The position numbers and the translations under genes were made by a program. Shown one piece after another: positions 41,578-52,206 of a stretch of 64,000 nt of DNA (position 1 is the first letter of the stretch; each line of letters starts with the position of its first letter). Origin of the DNA: Mesostigma viride (lineage: Eukaryota; Streptophyta; Mesostigmatophyceae; Mesostigmatales; Mesostigmataceae); assembly GCA_009746045.1 (NCBI GenBank), contig RPFO01000017.1, positions 243,501-307,500 of the forward strand, written 5' to 3'. The notes beneath the pieces are model-generated. The model was not told the DNA's origin. It worked only from the letters and a program-made list of their open reading frames with translations, and made no database searches.

Positions 41578-44018
41578 CTAACGCAACTGGTGCGTCTTCT
41601 TGTATGCTTCTAGTAAGCGGGCGCACCCCGCTAACTCGGTAGCGGTGCGCCAGGAGTCCTCAGACTCGTGTTGTGCGAATCGCCATCGCACCCGATATTG
41701 TCGCTGGACCCCTCGTCCCCGTTTGACATCCCGGTGACCCACGATTGCGGCCACCTCGTCCTCCTGTTCCCCCGTATCCGGATTGAACTCCAGTGGGGCT
41801 GGGGGATTGACCCTACCCTGAATGGTGTTCTGGTGATACAACTTGAGCTGGTCACGGTGGAAACGGTTGGACGTGAGGTTCCATGACACTGGAATGTCCA
41901 CCTGGAACATGACGTCATCGAACTTGGTGAGGACCTTGTAGGGTCCCAGGAACATGGGTCGGAGCTTAGTCTTCAGCTCCTTCTCCACCTTGTGCGAAAA
42001 TCGCCCGATCTGCGGGCCCTCAACCAGGACCCAATCGCCCACCTCGATGGACGGCGTCCGGTGATCCCGCTTGCCGGCTGTCCTCTCCAGATACCGCGCT
42101 GCCGCTGCGCGATAGCCCTGAACCGCGCTGTTATGCGCCTGGTGCATCCGCTGCAGCAACCGCTCAACCCCTTGCAGGGTATCCAGCTTGACCTGATCCT
42201 CTCCCAGTTCGTGGCTCCCAAGCAAGTCGAGCGGTGTGAGAGGGTGTCGGCCGGAGTTGAGGAAAAAGGGGGTGAACCCATGGGCGGCCTGGGGGGCATT
42301 GTTCAGGGAAAACTCCACCAAGCCCAGAAGTTCTTCCCAATTGCTGCCCACCGTGTCGGTGTAGTGTCGCATGGTCTCTTGCACCGTGCGGTTCAACCGC
42401 TCCACCAGGTGCGACGACGAGCTGTGGTAGGCCGTGCCCAGCGACACCTTGGTGCCCAGTTGCTCGAAGAACTCCTGCCAGAATTTGGCCGTGAAGAGCT
42501 TGTCGCGGTCAGAGATGAACTGCCGGCTGAGCCCGTGAAACCGAAACACGTGCGTCAGGTATATCTTGGCGCACTCCTCCGCTGTGAGGTCGACCGGACA
42601 CGGAGCCAGGTGACACATGCGCGTCAGGCGGTCCACGAACACCAAGACCATGCTGTTGCCGTTCTTCGTCTTCTTGAACGGGCCGATGAAGTCCATCATG
42701 ATAGAATCCCAAGGACCCATAGGATCCGGCAGCGTCTTAGGGACGGCCTGAGAGCCCGTGTTCCTGGACTTCATGATCTGACACGAGGGGCACTGGCGCA
42801 CATACGTCTCGATATACTCCTTCATCCCTGGCCAGTAGAAGTGCTTACGTGCCCGGGGAAGGAGACGGTGACTTCCCTGATGTCCGCCCAGAAGAGAATC
42901 ATGGAGCTCGTGAAGCAAGGCAGCCCTACAGAGCTCAGGAACATACAGCCGCCATTCCTCCGGCTGGGGACTCACGAACAGGCGCCCCTCCTGGAACTTG
43001 CAAGGATAGGCCCCCATCTGCTGGGGATGTGCCCGGATGGCTTCAAGTGCTGCTTCCTCCGTGATCGTGAAACGGCTGATCAGCATCTCCAAGTCCGACG
43101 TGACTGTGAACGCGTCCGCAGCCGGTTCTGCCGCATCCGTACCCGCCTGGTTGACGAATTCTGAGAAGACTGTGGGAGGGCCGAGCGGCTGAAGCTGAAA
43201 AATTCCCTGGGGCGGCACCACATGACTAAGGGGCACGCGCGCATGCGACCCCTCCCCCTCCCCGGGGGTGTCCACGTCCTCGTGGGCGCTTGGTTGAACC
43301 GTCTCCTCCGGGAGGGGTGACAAGTCATCCATGGTGGTGTGCCCAAGATGAAACAAGTGGCGGGCCTGGGGAGACCGTGGTTCCACACCGTAGGCGGTCC
43401 CCGGGGCGGCCACTGGGACACAGGTGGTATGCAGCACGTCCATGTCCTCGTAGAACCAATAGTCCGCCCGTCGCGAGAGGGCGTCGGGCACCACATTGTC
43501 CGCGCCCTTGACATATTGGATCTTGAACGGCGCAAACTGTGACAGGTACTCCATCCACCGCGCCTGGCGGGGCGTCAAGTTGGGCTGCACCAGGAGGTGG
43601 GTGAGCGGCCGGTGGTCCGTGTGGATCACCAGGCGATGGGGGTCGAGATCCCCCTGCTCACTGATGGCCACCGAAAACTGGGCCCCCAAGAGATGATGAC
43701 GCCACGTGTGGCAGCTGTAGACGACTGCCAGGAGTTCCTGCTGATGCACTGGATAATTCCGCTCCGCCGGAATCATCGTCGTGAGATGTACTCGATGGGC
43801 TGAAGGCCCTTGCCGTGGTCCTGCAGGAGAACACCCCCGATGGCCACCTTGCTGGCGTCCGTAGCCACGACGAAAGGAAGGGCCGGATCCGGCAGGATAA
43901 GGACTGGCGCTGTGGTGAGGTGGCGCTTGAGCGCCTCGAAAGCCTGTTGGCACTGCTCAGCCCAAAGGAACGGTACCCTTCTTGAGAAGAGCGTTGATCG
44001 GGGCGGCGATGGTGGCAA
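41578..44018 (-). CDS. Chromovirus D pol: RNase H, integrase, chromodomain
   Basis: The 791-codon frame 43953-41578 plus an adjoining piece to 44018. RNase H: FVVATDASKVAIGGVL (in the adjoining frame), PAERNYPVHQQELLAVVY, LVIHTDHRPLTHLL, NVVPDALSRRADY. Integrase zinc region: GGHQGSHRLLPRARKHFY and RQCPSCQIMK. Catalytic core: IMMDFIGPF, ISDRDKLF, HLVERLNRTV. C-terminus: GDWVLVEGPQIGRFSHK. A complete chromodomain ends the protein: AAIVGHRDVKRGRGVQRQY, RVRWRFAQHESEDSW, LLEAYKK. Chromodomains steer integration to particular chromatin marks. A frameshift near 43950 cuts RNase H from the RT. Confidence 0.88.
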
Positions 44019-44075
44019 ACCGCGGGATGAACCGTCGGTAGTAAGATGCCAATCCCAGGAAGCTGCGCACCCCTT

Positions 44076-44870
44076 TCACGTCCGTAGGGACAGGCCATTG
44101 CTGGACGGACTCGATCTTCTCAGGGTCGGTCGCGATGCCGTCCGCGGACAGGTATGGCCCAGAAACGGCACGCAGCGGCCGGCGCGCACCTTGGCCTTCC
44201 GCGCCGAAAGGTGCTCATCCTCCATGATCTGCAGCACGGCGTCCACATCCTCCAGGTGCTCCTCGAACGTCTTGGAGTACACCAGGATGTCGTCCAGATA
44301 CGCCAGCGCGCACGTGCGCTTGTAGGTCCAGGGCGGGCGCGCCCCCTTCTGCGGGTCCGCCAGGTCCTGGGAGACCTGCGGCAAGTGGGCTGTGCCCATC
44401 ACCGGACGGAGGATGTCATTCATCAGCATCTGGAAGGACGCAGGCGAATTACACAGCCCCATTGCCGCCACCCGAAACTGATAGTGACCGAAGGGCGTAG
44501 CGAACGCGGTCTTGTGGCAGTCTTCTGGCGCGATGCGCAGCTGCCAAAACCCGTCCGCACAGTCGATGACGGTGAAACACGTAGCCCCCTGGACACGGTT
44601 GAAGATGTCGTCGATCCGCGGTAGAGGATACCGGGACTTGACGGTGATGGCGTTCAGCTTCCGGTAATCCGTCACCAGACGCCACTTGCCTCCTGGCTTG
44701 GGAACGAGCAGCACGCCCGCTGAGAAGGGGCTGTTGCTGGGTTCAATGAGCCCAGCGTCGAGCAGTGAAATGAGGATCTTCTTGAGCTCCACCAGCTCGA
44801 CTGGGCCCATGCGGTACATGGGAGACACGGTAGGCCCGGAACCCTCCTGGAGCTGGACACGATGTAACAC
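44076..44870 (-). pseudogene. Chromovirus D reverse transcriptase
   Basis: RT palm nearly whole: SPMYRMGPVELVELKKIL, KWRLVTDYRKLNAITVKS, FTVIDCADGFWQLRIAPED, FATPFGHYQFRVAAMGLC, active site LAYLDDILVYSKTFEEH. The thumb starts (RAGRCVPFLGH) but loses frame near 44155 and resumes toward RNase H. Upstream frame changes near 44870 separate it from the protease. Confidence 0.85.
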
Positions 44871-45600
44871 CGATCGATTGGGAGGGAACTGGGGGGTGCG
44901 ATCCGCAAAAGGGTAGTGCGCTTCTCCAGGACGGCATTGAACCGCGCCAGCTCGTCCGGTGTGAATCCGGCACCAATCTCGTTAAGCAGAGCCTGAGTGC
45001 TGTCCAGGTCTATGCGATACATCGCGTACTCCTTGCCCTTCCGGAGCTGGCGCGCCAGCGTCTTGCTACTCATCAGGATCTGGGACGCTGGTCGAGGCCC
45101 GTCCGCCGAGCGCTCGTGTGTAATGTTATGGACCTCCGCGGCCTGTGCCCTATACTCGCTGTCTGGGCACCAGAATGAACCATCCGGAAACCAAACTACC
45201 CGCCGGCGCACACTGATGTCCACATCCTGCTTGTCCAGCCAGTCCACTCCAATGATGATGTCGGCAGCGCCCAACGGCGCAATAGTCGCCACCAGGTCCA
45301 CCGGCGTGCCCTGCAGCACACCCTTGATGTCTGCTAGGCCCGGCGATTGGTGTCGCCGACCGTCTGAGTAGGTGACATATACTGCCGTGGTGTGAGGTCG
45401 GGTACCAGGCCCAGCCGACGCACCAGGGCCTCGTTGATGAAGGACGTGGAGGCGCCGGTGTCGACCAGGAACTTCACGTCCATGATCGTTTTCTCCTTCA
45501 AATACGGATCAAGGACGGTGGGAGGGACCAGTAACCCTCCGCTGAAAAGAAACAGATGCCGCGAATCTCCTTGAGATGCACGCGCCGCCGGTTGGGTGGA
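44672..45600 (-). pseudogene. Chromovirus D retropepsin and linker
   Basis: Aspartic protease with KFLVDTGASTSFINEAL (catalytic DTGA, about 45450) and, after a frame change near 45340, GAADIIIGVDWLDKQDVD, equivalent to the conserved ILGxDW. The linker (EIGAGFTPDELARFNAVLE) leads to the RT. Homologous to 20143-21039 of chromovirus B. Confidence 0.82.
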
Positions 45601-45670
45601 CGCGTCTGCGGCCACGTTATTGACGTCTACCTCTACTCTAGTTGACTCCGCGTCTGGGCTACCATCTGCC

Positions 45671-47622
45671 CTATCCCCTACCCCGGGACCCAAGCCCATG
45701 GGCAGGGCTACTACTCCCGAGGAGCGGTGGGACGGGAGGCCGCCTCGCCCGACCACCCGCCCTCTTCCCCCCCTCCTCCTCTTCGTCAGCCCCCTCCTCG
45801 TCGTCATACTCGTAGCCAGCCACTGCCTGCGTTTGGCCGGAAGAGGAGGACTGTCGCCGCGCCTCAATCTCGTTGACCGCACGCAACACACCCTTGGTAG
45901 AGCTGGTCGCGGGTGGTCGCGGCTGCTGGTACTGCGTCGGGACCTGTCTGGCGTGCTGCAGGCGAGCCGCACGCTCACCCGCGTTGCGGGGTCGGTCCCG
46001 AGGACCGGAGGAGTCGGGGCGGCTGCCGAAGGCCGGGCCGGAGAAACGAACACTGGGTGTCCCTTCTCCTGTCCCACGACTGGCGTTCTTGCCCCGGAGC
46101 TTGGGGCAGTCGCGCTTGAGGTGCCCCACCTCGCTGCACATGAAGCAGCGCGCCTTGCTAGCGTCGATCGCGTTGACGCCATGGTCAGTGTAGCCCTCGT
46201 CAGGGTCGTCGAGGTACTCGTCCTCCTCCTCGCCGGCGAAATCAGTGGAGTACATCTGATTCACCCGTCGCGGGGGAGCAGGTCTGAAGAAACGGCGCAC
46301 TGAGGGGCACGCCCGCGAGCCACTACGTCGGCCACCTGTAGGAGATACCTCTGGATATTCAAGATGTCCCACTCTTCCCAAGGGACATCAGCATAGTGCT
46401 TGAATACCTCGTCCTGCAGCTCGGGGCAGAGTGCCTCGATGAACCTGCTCTTGTACTCGTACCAGGTCATGTCAGCCAGGTAGGCGGCGCTGGACTCGAA
46501 CTTAGACAGAAACTCGCGATATGGGGTGGTCCCCTGGCGCAGCTTGCTGAAGGCCATCCGCTCGTGGAGTGTAGCATCTGGGGGCACCAGCTTGCGACGC
46601 ACTCGGTCCATCAGTTCCGCCAAGGTTTGCGGGTATGACTGGGACGCGATGCTCTCACAGTTCAAGATGCTTATCACCGAGGGGTCCATACAGGAGTTAA
46701 TCACGAGATCAATCAGATCGCTGGTGGCCAGCTGCCAGTTGTGATGGTTGCGCCAGATGGTATACTGCCGTCGCCACATGCGTCCCCATTCCTCTACCTC
46801 GCGCGGTTTCATGTCCGCGTGCAGCTTGGGTACATTCTTGAAATTGGGCATCGGTGGGGCCTTTACCGCGGCGGTGACGGGCCCACCGACGTCTACGTGG
46901 GGGATATCGCCGAAGTCGGGGGGCTGCGACCGGGGGAGAGAGCTGGATCTGGGCGGCGTACCATGAGTCCGCCGCACCTGGACGGATGAGGGGTGTTCGT
47001 ACCCCGGGTCATCCAAGGCCACCCTGCTGAAGCTGAGGTTGCCAGCAGGCGCTGGCGAGGGGACCGCGCTTTGGTCAAGCACCCGTGGGCGCTGCGGTTG
47101 AGGTGCCGGGCGCTGGACTGGCGTGTGAGTCTCCTCGTCTCTGGTGGTGACACTGCTCCTGGTCTCCCCTGGGCTGGTCCGTGGTCTATGAGTACCAACG
47201 GGCGGGCCCTGCGTGACAGTTCCCTCGTCCGCCTCGTTAGTCCCTTCCAGGTCATCGAACTCGCCATCTGCCCCTGGGATCTCCCCTTCCTCATCCGAAT
47301 ACCAGAGCGCCGTGGGTAACAGAGACGTGCTGCCGAAGGACACTCTGCGTCTGCCCCGGTGTGTGGGGCCCGGTGGAGGTCCCTGGGGCCGCCCCCGACC
47401 TGCCCAAGGATGCGTTGGCCGCCCGGTGGCTGGCTGCTGATGGCGGTAGTGCAGGGTATCTTCATGCTCGTCCCCTGCTGCTCAGGATCCGATGGTGGCC
47501 ATTGTGGTCTCGTCTGGAGTTGTTGTTGCTGTAACCGGGGTTGCCGTTGTTGCTGCTGCTGCTGTGGTTGCTGCTGCTGCTGCTGCGGTCGTTGCTGCTG
47601 CTGCTGCTGTTGCTGTCGTTGC

Positions 47623-47684
<62 letters not shown>

Positions 47685-47981
47685 CTGCTGCGAGCCCCCC
47701 TGGAGTATCTCTTGGTCACTTCTGTCCTCTTCCTGCCTTGTCAAGGCGTCTAGATTGTCCCCATCCGCTGGGGAACTAGATCTGGATCGTAGGGAGCCTT
47801 CCACAGGTCTCTCCATGACCTCACCTGTACCTGTCTCTACTTGGACTTGTGGTGGTACCTCTAGCCCTTCTGTACCGTGCTCGTGGTTGTCTACCGGTTC
47901 TATCTCTCTATTATCTGAATCTCTCTCCCTAAGCTCGTCTTCTGTCTCTCTGGCGTTCCTTGTTTGGTACCGTGTTGGCAT
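45671..47981 (-). pseudogene. Chromovirus D gag with polyglutamine tract
   Basis: ATG at 47981 (MPTRYQTRNARETEDE). Near residues 95-165 a glutamine-rich region is encoded by CAG/CAA repeats (about 47525-47692 on the plus strand as CTG/TTG). The frame then changes near 47340-47400 into the capsid part (PMPNFKNVPKLHADMKP, ILNCESIASQSYPQTLAEL, AFSKLRQGTTPYREFLSKF) and again near 46300 into the nucleocapsid knuckle CFMCSEVGHLKRDC. Homologous to gag of chromovirus B apart from the glutamine run. Confidence 0.8.
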
Positions 47982-48108
47982 GGTGCTCGTACCGGTACCT
48001 TACACAGCAGGCATCACCTCCCCAGGAAGAAGAGAGAGAGAAAGAGCAACCACGTGCTATGGATCTATAGATATAGAACCTAGTATTACTACCTAGTAAT
48101 AGTATCCT

Positions 48109-48447
48109 CTACTGTTTGCTAGGGCCAATGGTCAGCTGAGAGAAGGTAACTGTAACTGCTGTCCCCTCCCCCTGACTGCTGAGCGTGGGTGGCTTGGAGC
48201 ATTCACGTGTGATGTGCATCCCCTCAGGCAATGGCATGTGTTCCCTAACAAACCTATCTGCATCTGTAATGTTATCAAACCCTTTCCACTTAGCACTAGA
48301 GCCTTGGGACAATATCTTATCTTTAATGTGTTCCTCACAAGTCTTCCAGCTGTAGAATATAGCAGGTCTACCCTTATCCCCGTCGTGAGCTACTGCATAG
48401 TAAGGAAATCCAGACTGTCCACCCTTGTTTATTTTACGTCGGGGCAT
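48109..48447 (-). CDS. RNase H1-N / viroplasmin-like ORF of chromovirus D
   Basis: 112 residues from a true ATG, upstream of gag. Matches the RNase H1 N-terminal hybrid-binding / viroplasmin fold: FPYYAVAHDGDKGRPAIFY, SWKTCEEHIKDKI, AKWKGFDNITDADRFVRE. The start is strongly basic (MPRRKINKGG). Same position and similar length as 30786-31178 in chromovirus B, although the elements are otherwise distant, so the gene has been kept by selection. Confidence 0.75.
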   Translation of the reverse strand: MPRRKINKGGQSGFPYYAVAHDGDKGRPAIFYSWKTCEEHIKDKILSQGSSAKWKGFDNITDADRFVREHMPLPEGMHITRECSKPPTLSSQGEGTAVTVTFSQLTIGPSKQ

Positions 48448-49189
48448 GTTACATCATAGTCTGGCAGCGGCTTGCAAGCAGGAGAGAAAGGGGAAACCCA
48501 GGCTACCTCTAATGCAGTGACCTTAAACAAACGAGGAGAGAGCACGGAGTGTAGCACAGCACACGCCCCCAGCCTTCCGCGGCAAAGGGGCTATACAACG
48601 ATTACACGGAGGTAAACACCGTCAACACAGTCGGCAACAGCCAGACGGTATTCACCCCCACAACATGTAAAACAACGAATGGTCGTCGTCCGCAACTTCC
48701 ATTCGAACCAACGACATTCACACCCTATAGAGGCACAACGTATAACGAGAACCCCTACGCGTGCGAACCCGGAGAGGAAGCGAGCACGCCAGCTAGCCTT
48801 CCACAGGCATCGCTTGCAAAGAAAGGATCCTATCTAGGGGACGAACCATAATCGATGACGTTAAATCCTCCTGAGCTGGCCGCCACCCGGTGTCGTTGAA
48901 GGCAAGCCCTGGCCGCCACTAGGTGTCGTTGAAAGCAGGAGAGCTGAACGCTATCGTTTACAGCACCTCACCACAGGACTATTGCTAGCCCCGCCGAGTA
49001 TCCCAGACTGGCCGCTTGCTGGCTAGGTCGTCGTTGAATCCCTTTACGGGCTGGCCGCCGACCAGTCAGCAGTCGTTGAATTCCGGAACCTCTACCTACG
49101 TCAAACTCAGCCTTGGTATCCTAATTGGCTCACTAACCCTCTCCGCGAGAGTTAGCTAACCTTTCCAGCACATTTCCTCCGATAACCAG
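48448..49189 (-). other. Leader of chromovirus D with repeated GGCGGCCAG motif
   Basis: 742 bp between 5' LTR and first ORF. The minus strand begins CTGGTTATCGGAGGAAATG beside the LTR (possible primer-binding site). At 48870-49085 four imperfect 33-bp units of the form TTCAACGAC...GCGGCCAG recur. The same units are found in the plus-strand copy at 63478-63690, so they are conserved leader structure, perhaps for packaging. Confidence 0.6.
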
Positions 49190-51534
49190 TGTTACGTCCC
49201 AGCCCAGACACACCTAGCCTGAGCTACGTAGCGAAAGACCCTTCTTGCCGAAATTAGGAATAACTCAATGTCCAAAAACCAAATGTCCTCATTTGAGGAC
49301 ATAGTCCTCGTTTGAGACGGGGGGGGTCACGGGCGTGGTTTTGGCGCCAAATTTGGTCCTAGGGTCACTTGGTGGGTTTTGGCGCGAAACTGGGATAGGT
49401 ACTGAGCGCGCCAAGCCCCTGGGGTCGACAGGGGTCGACCGTACCTGGAAAATATGAGGCGACAAAAAGTACCTACAACAGCAAGAACATCGCAATGCAA
49501 TCGAGTGTTTTGTCGAGTGGCGGCTATGGGGTCGTGCCAGTTCCGAGGCTTGCCTGAATGTTATAGGGCATTATTTTACCCCGGACGAAGACAGCATTTT
49601 AGATCGTCATCTAGTGATTTCGAAGATGCTATTCTTCACGTGCAGGTGCTTTGTATATGTCGAAAATTTTGTTCATGAACGGATTTTGGCATTGTTGAAG
49701 AAAATCTGAGAGCTACGTAGATCGCATGATAGGTCAGTTCGCAGATCGGTTTTACAATATCTTTTTCCGCCCAGGCGCTGCGGATATCGCGAGTATGGGT
49801 TATGGTACGCTTCTGGGCTTATGGGTGACATGGGGAGAAGAGGGACCTGGGCAGTTGCATGCGTCAAAGAGTCTCTATTTTTTCGTCGTGATGTCGCAGT
49901 CGCGCCTGGCGAAAACCAGGGCGAGCGCGAGCCATATTTTTCTTTTGCCGCAAGGCTGGGTGCTTCCCACGCGTCACCGTCCTTTAATATATATTTCTTG
50001 AGCTGGCCCGCGCAGCTGGCGGCATGGGCGCACGTCAAGAACAAGGTTCCGACTGTCATTCTCAACCGCATCGTTCTAAGTAAGCGTGTTAAGCGGATTG
50101 TAACCTGTAACTCCCGCAGACGTGATAATTCCGGTTGCTTTCAATGCCCAACTTCGTGGTTTTGATTACGTTTATGTCCGGGGAATAACGGAAGTTTGCT
50201 GGGCAGTACTTTCTTTTCCCGTTGCGTCACTGAAAAGGTAAACGGCCTTGCGTTATCAAAACAGCAGCAAGTATAAGTCGCTGTGCTTAATTGCGATGTG
50301 GTAGTTTGATTCAACACATATACTGCCTTGTTGCTGAGAAGTTTTTCAAGGCTTGCTGGTATGTTGCCCATATGTTTCTAATGCTTCAACTCATGTCCAA
50401 GTGATCAAGACTGGCTTGGAAACTTGAGCTTGTCATGTTTACATTGTGCTTGTGTTACAACTTGTGCCTCTTTGCAGTATATGTTTCATATATAACGTAA
50501 GGGTTCAGCATCATGGTTTAGCACCGTGGTGGCAGCCGAGCCTCTACTAACGATCATGGACCTAACCTTGGCAAGTATTTGCTTCATATTTCACTCTTTG
50601 GACTGATCTAGCTTTACACCTGCTGTTGGGCCTGCACCATGGTCCCTGGCTGCCATTTACATTTTGTGCCCCCCCCCGGCAGGCTGCAGGGTCTAGGACT
50701 GCGAGGGTGTAACATAGACATGCTGTGGGCACCCTGGGTGCATTTTCAGGACCAGCCATGACCTGGCCATGCCTTCTTTCTTGGCATATTGTTGACTTGA
50801 GTGCTATTTGGTCACTCGCGTAGCGACCCCCCTGCATTCATAAATTGTAAACAATTATACAATGATCATATTTCATGGATGTTAAGCATTGCAACTCTTG
50901 AACATATCATAAATGAACATGGTTCCATACCGTACCCATGGATTTGTTGACATGTGTGAGTTATTACAAATGGTCTCCATGCTTAAAAATGTCCTCATTT
51001 GAGGACATTTTCTTGGTGATTAGACATCAAGGTAGCCTAAAGTAGGTTGCGCTTCACGACTTGAGTCGTGAGATATCTGGCATCACGGCTTGATGCCAAG
51101 CTAATTAGTACACACTTATATTGGCTAGCAACACCAATTACAAATGGATAATTGCCCCGGGCTCAATGTGTAGGCGTATTCGCACTTATCATTCATTAAA
51201 CCAAGAGGACGAGACTCTCGTCCTCGGACCAATTTAACCTAGGTTGATTGCGGCGCAGATACACGCCAATTTCCCTGGACCAATCCAAGCCAATCATTCC
51301 ACGTAGGATCCGGGCCGACATCGACCCTCAACTACAGGATCCACGCCTAGTACTACGGATAGACTCAGAACTGACGCGGCGCCACCGCACCGGCCCCAAA
51401 AAGGGCAACCTAGGACCAAAATAACTAGTCCAATTCACACAATAGTCAATGTCCATAAAACTTAGTACAACGGCCACAAGGCCTTAGTAATTTATTCCAT
51501 TGTTACGTCCGACCTAAAGGGCCGGGACGTAACA
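49190..51534 (-). repeat. 5' LTR of chromovirus D, interrupted
   Basis: LTR of 583 bp once the 1758-bp TIR element and one TCAA are removed. Lacks 3 bp (near 51332) present in the 3' LTR. It should no longer give a normal transcript. Confidence 0.92.
49269..51026. mobile_element. Non-coding TIR element 2 (4-bp TSD TCAA)
   Basis: 1758 bp flanked by TCAA (49265-49268, 51027-51030). The partner LTR at about 38225 shows the empty site with a single TCAA. Terminal inverted repeats start TGTC(C/T)AA and contain ATGTCCTCATTTGAGGACAT palindromes next to CACCAAGAAAA/ACCAA. No convincing coding frame. End structure matches the element at 6926-8706, which has a similar length, but I see no clear internal similarity, so both are probably derivatives of related autonomous transposons. 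Confidence 0.82.
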
Positions 51535-52146
51535 CAAGGCTCCGTTTTAGCCACTGACATCTTGATACCCTAGGCTTAGCAGGGATTAACTATTGCCATA
51601 GTGGATATATTTGGAATAAACGTACACCTATTTATCTGGAAAAATCAAAGGCCTGACCGAGCTAGCGGGATCACCAGAGCGCACTCCTTTCCTAAAACCA
51701 GGCGCCGGACCGGCAGGAGGAGTCAGCTCCACAAAATTTTTCTTCGCGCCGCCCTAAAAATTTCGACTGGAGTACACTCCGTCGCAAAAATTCTGCCGCC
51801 GGACACATTTTTTCCCGTTTTTGGAGTCCGCTCCACGTCCGAAGGTGCCGCGCCGGACACAGGAGTGTGCTGTTTTGGCTGGATGTCCCCCCTCCTACTA
51901 CCTACAACAACTGTAATGCACGAAGGGACCGCTTTCGACACCTCGCCGTCTGCGCGTAACATACACTATACTGGTGAAGAGCGGGAAGGTGACAAGCCTC
52001 TTTTACTTTCCCGATGGAGGTGATTTACGGCCTCCCCGGGCTCCCACATTAAGCCGCAGGCATTGTTAAAGCCGGAGCGTCAGATACAGCTACAGTGGCG
52101 AACTGTCACGGAATTACCTAATATTCTGTGACTGCATGACTGGACT
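51535..52146 (+). other. Probable LINE 3' remainder, then repeated GGAGTnnnCTCC motifs
   Basis: After the CAAGG duplication the sequence should continue the LINE 3' UTR, but no tail is seen. At 51719-51730, 51769-51780 and 51823-51834 lie imperfect palindromes GGAGTCAGCTCC, GGAGTACACTCC and GGAGTCCGCTCC, with a half site at 51862, each near GCCGGAC. They sit 340-490 bp before the TLC gene and could be its control region, or a degenerate tandem repeat. No gene seen here. Confidence 0.4.
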
Positions 52147-52206
52147 TTGATTAAGTTTTCACCCAGGTCGATTGCCAACATCCCACAGCCAGGGCTTCCC
52201 TACATC

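Larger units (their letters stand above)
38146..51534 (-). mobile_element. Ty3/gypsy chromovirus D
   Basis: LTR retrotransposon on the minus strand with perfect target duplication CAAGG (38141-38145, 51535-51539). Order: 5' LTR (51534-49190, containing a TIR element), leader, RNase H1-N-like ORF, gag with polyglutamine, PR, RT, RH, INT, full chromodomain, extra 3' gene, polypurine tract, 3' LTR (38731-38146). Without the inserted TIR element it is about 11.6 kb. LTRs are 586 and 583 bp; the only difference I found is one 3-bp indel, so insertion is recent, yet gag and RT show frame changes. GC-rich codon use contrasts with chromovirus B. Confidence 0.9.
1..51540 (+). mobile_element. Decayed LINE hosting the whole nest
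   Basis: A non-LTR retrotransposon on the plus strand, cut into pieces by later insertions. Its ORF2 pieces lie in order at 2-1180 (reverse transcriptase), 6680-6925, 8711-9341 and 37613-38135 (C-terminal CCHC-like zf-RVT segment ending in TAG). Removing copia A together with one CCTTC target duplication rejoins the third and fourth pieces in one frame, which shows they are one gene. Chromovirus D sits 10 bp after the LINE stop, and LINE 3' UTR probably resumes at 51535. The 5' part lies outside the window and the 3' end is not defined: I see no tail after 51540. The LINE is the oldest layer, with several frameshifts and stops. Confidence 0.8.

Noticed and set aside
47359-48096. Plus-strand poly-Leu/Cys/Ala frames
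   Set aside because: Antisense readings of the CAG repeat in chromovirus D gag.
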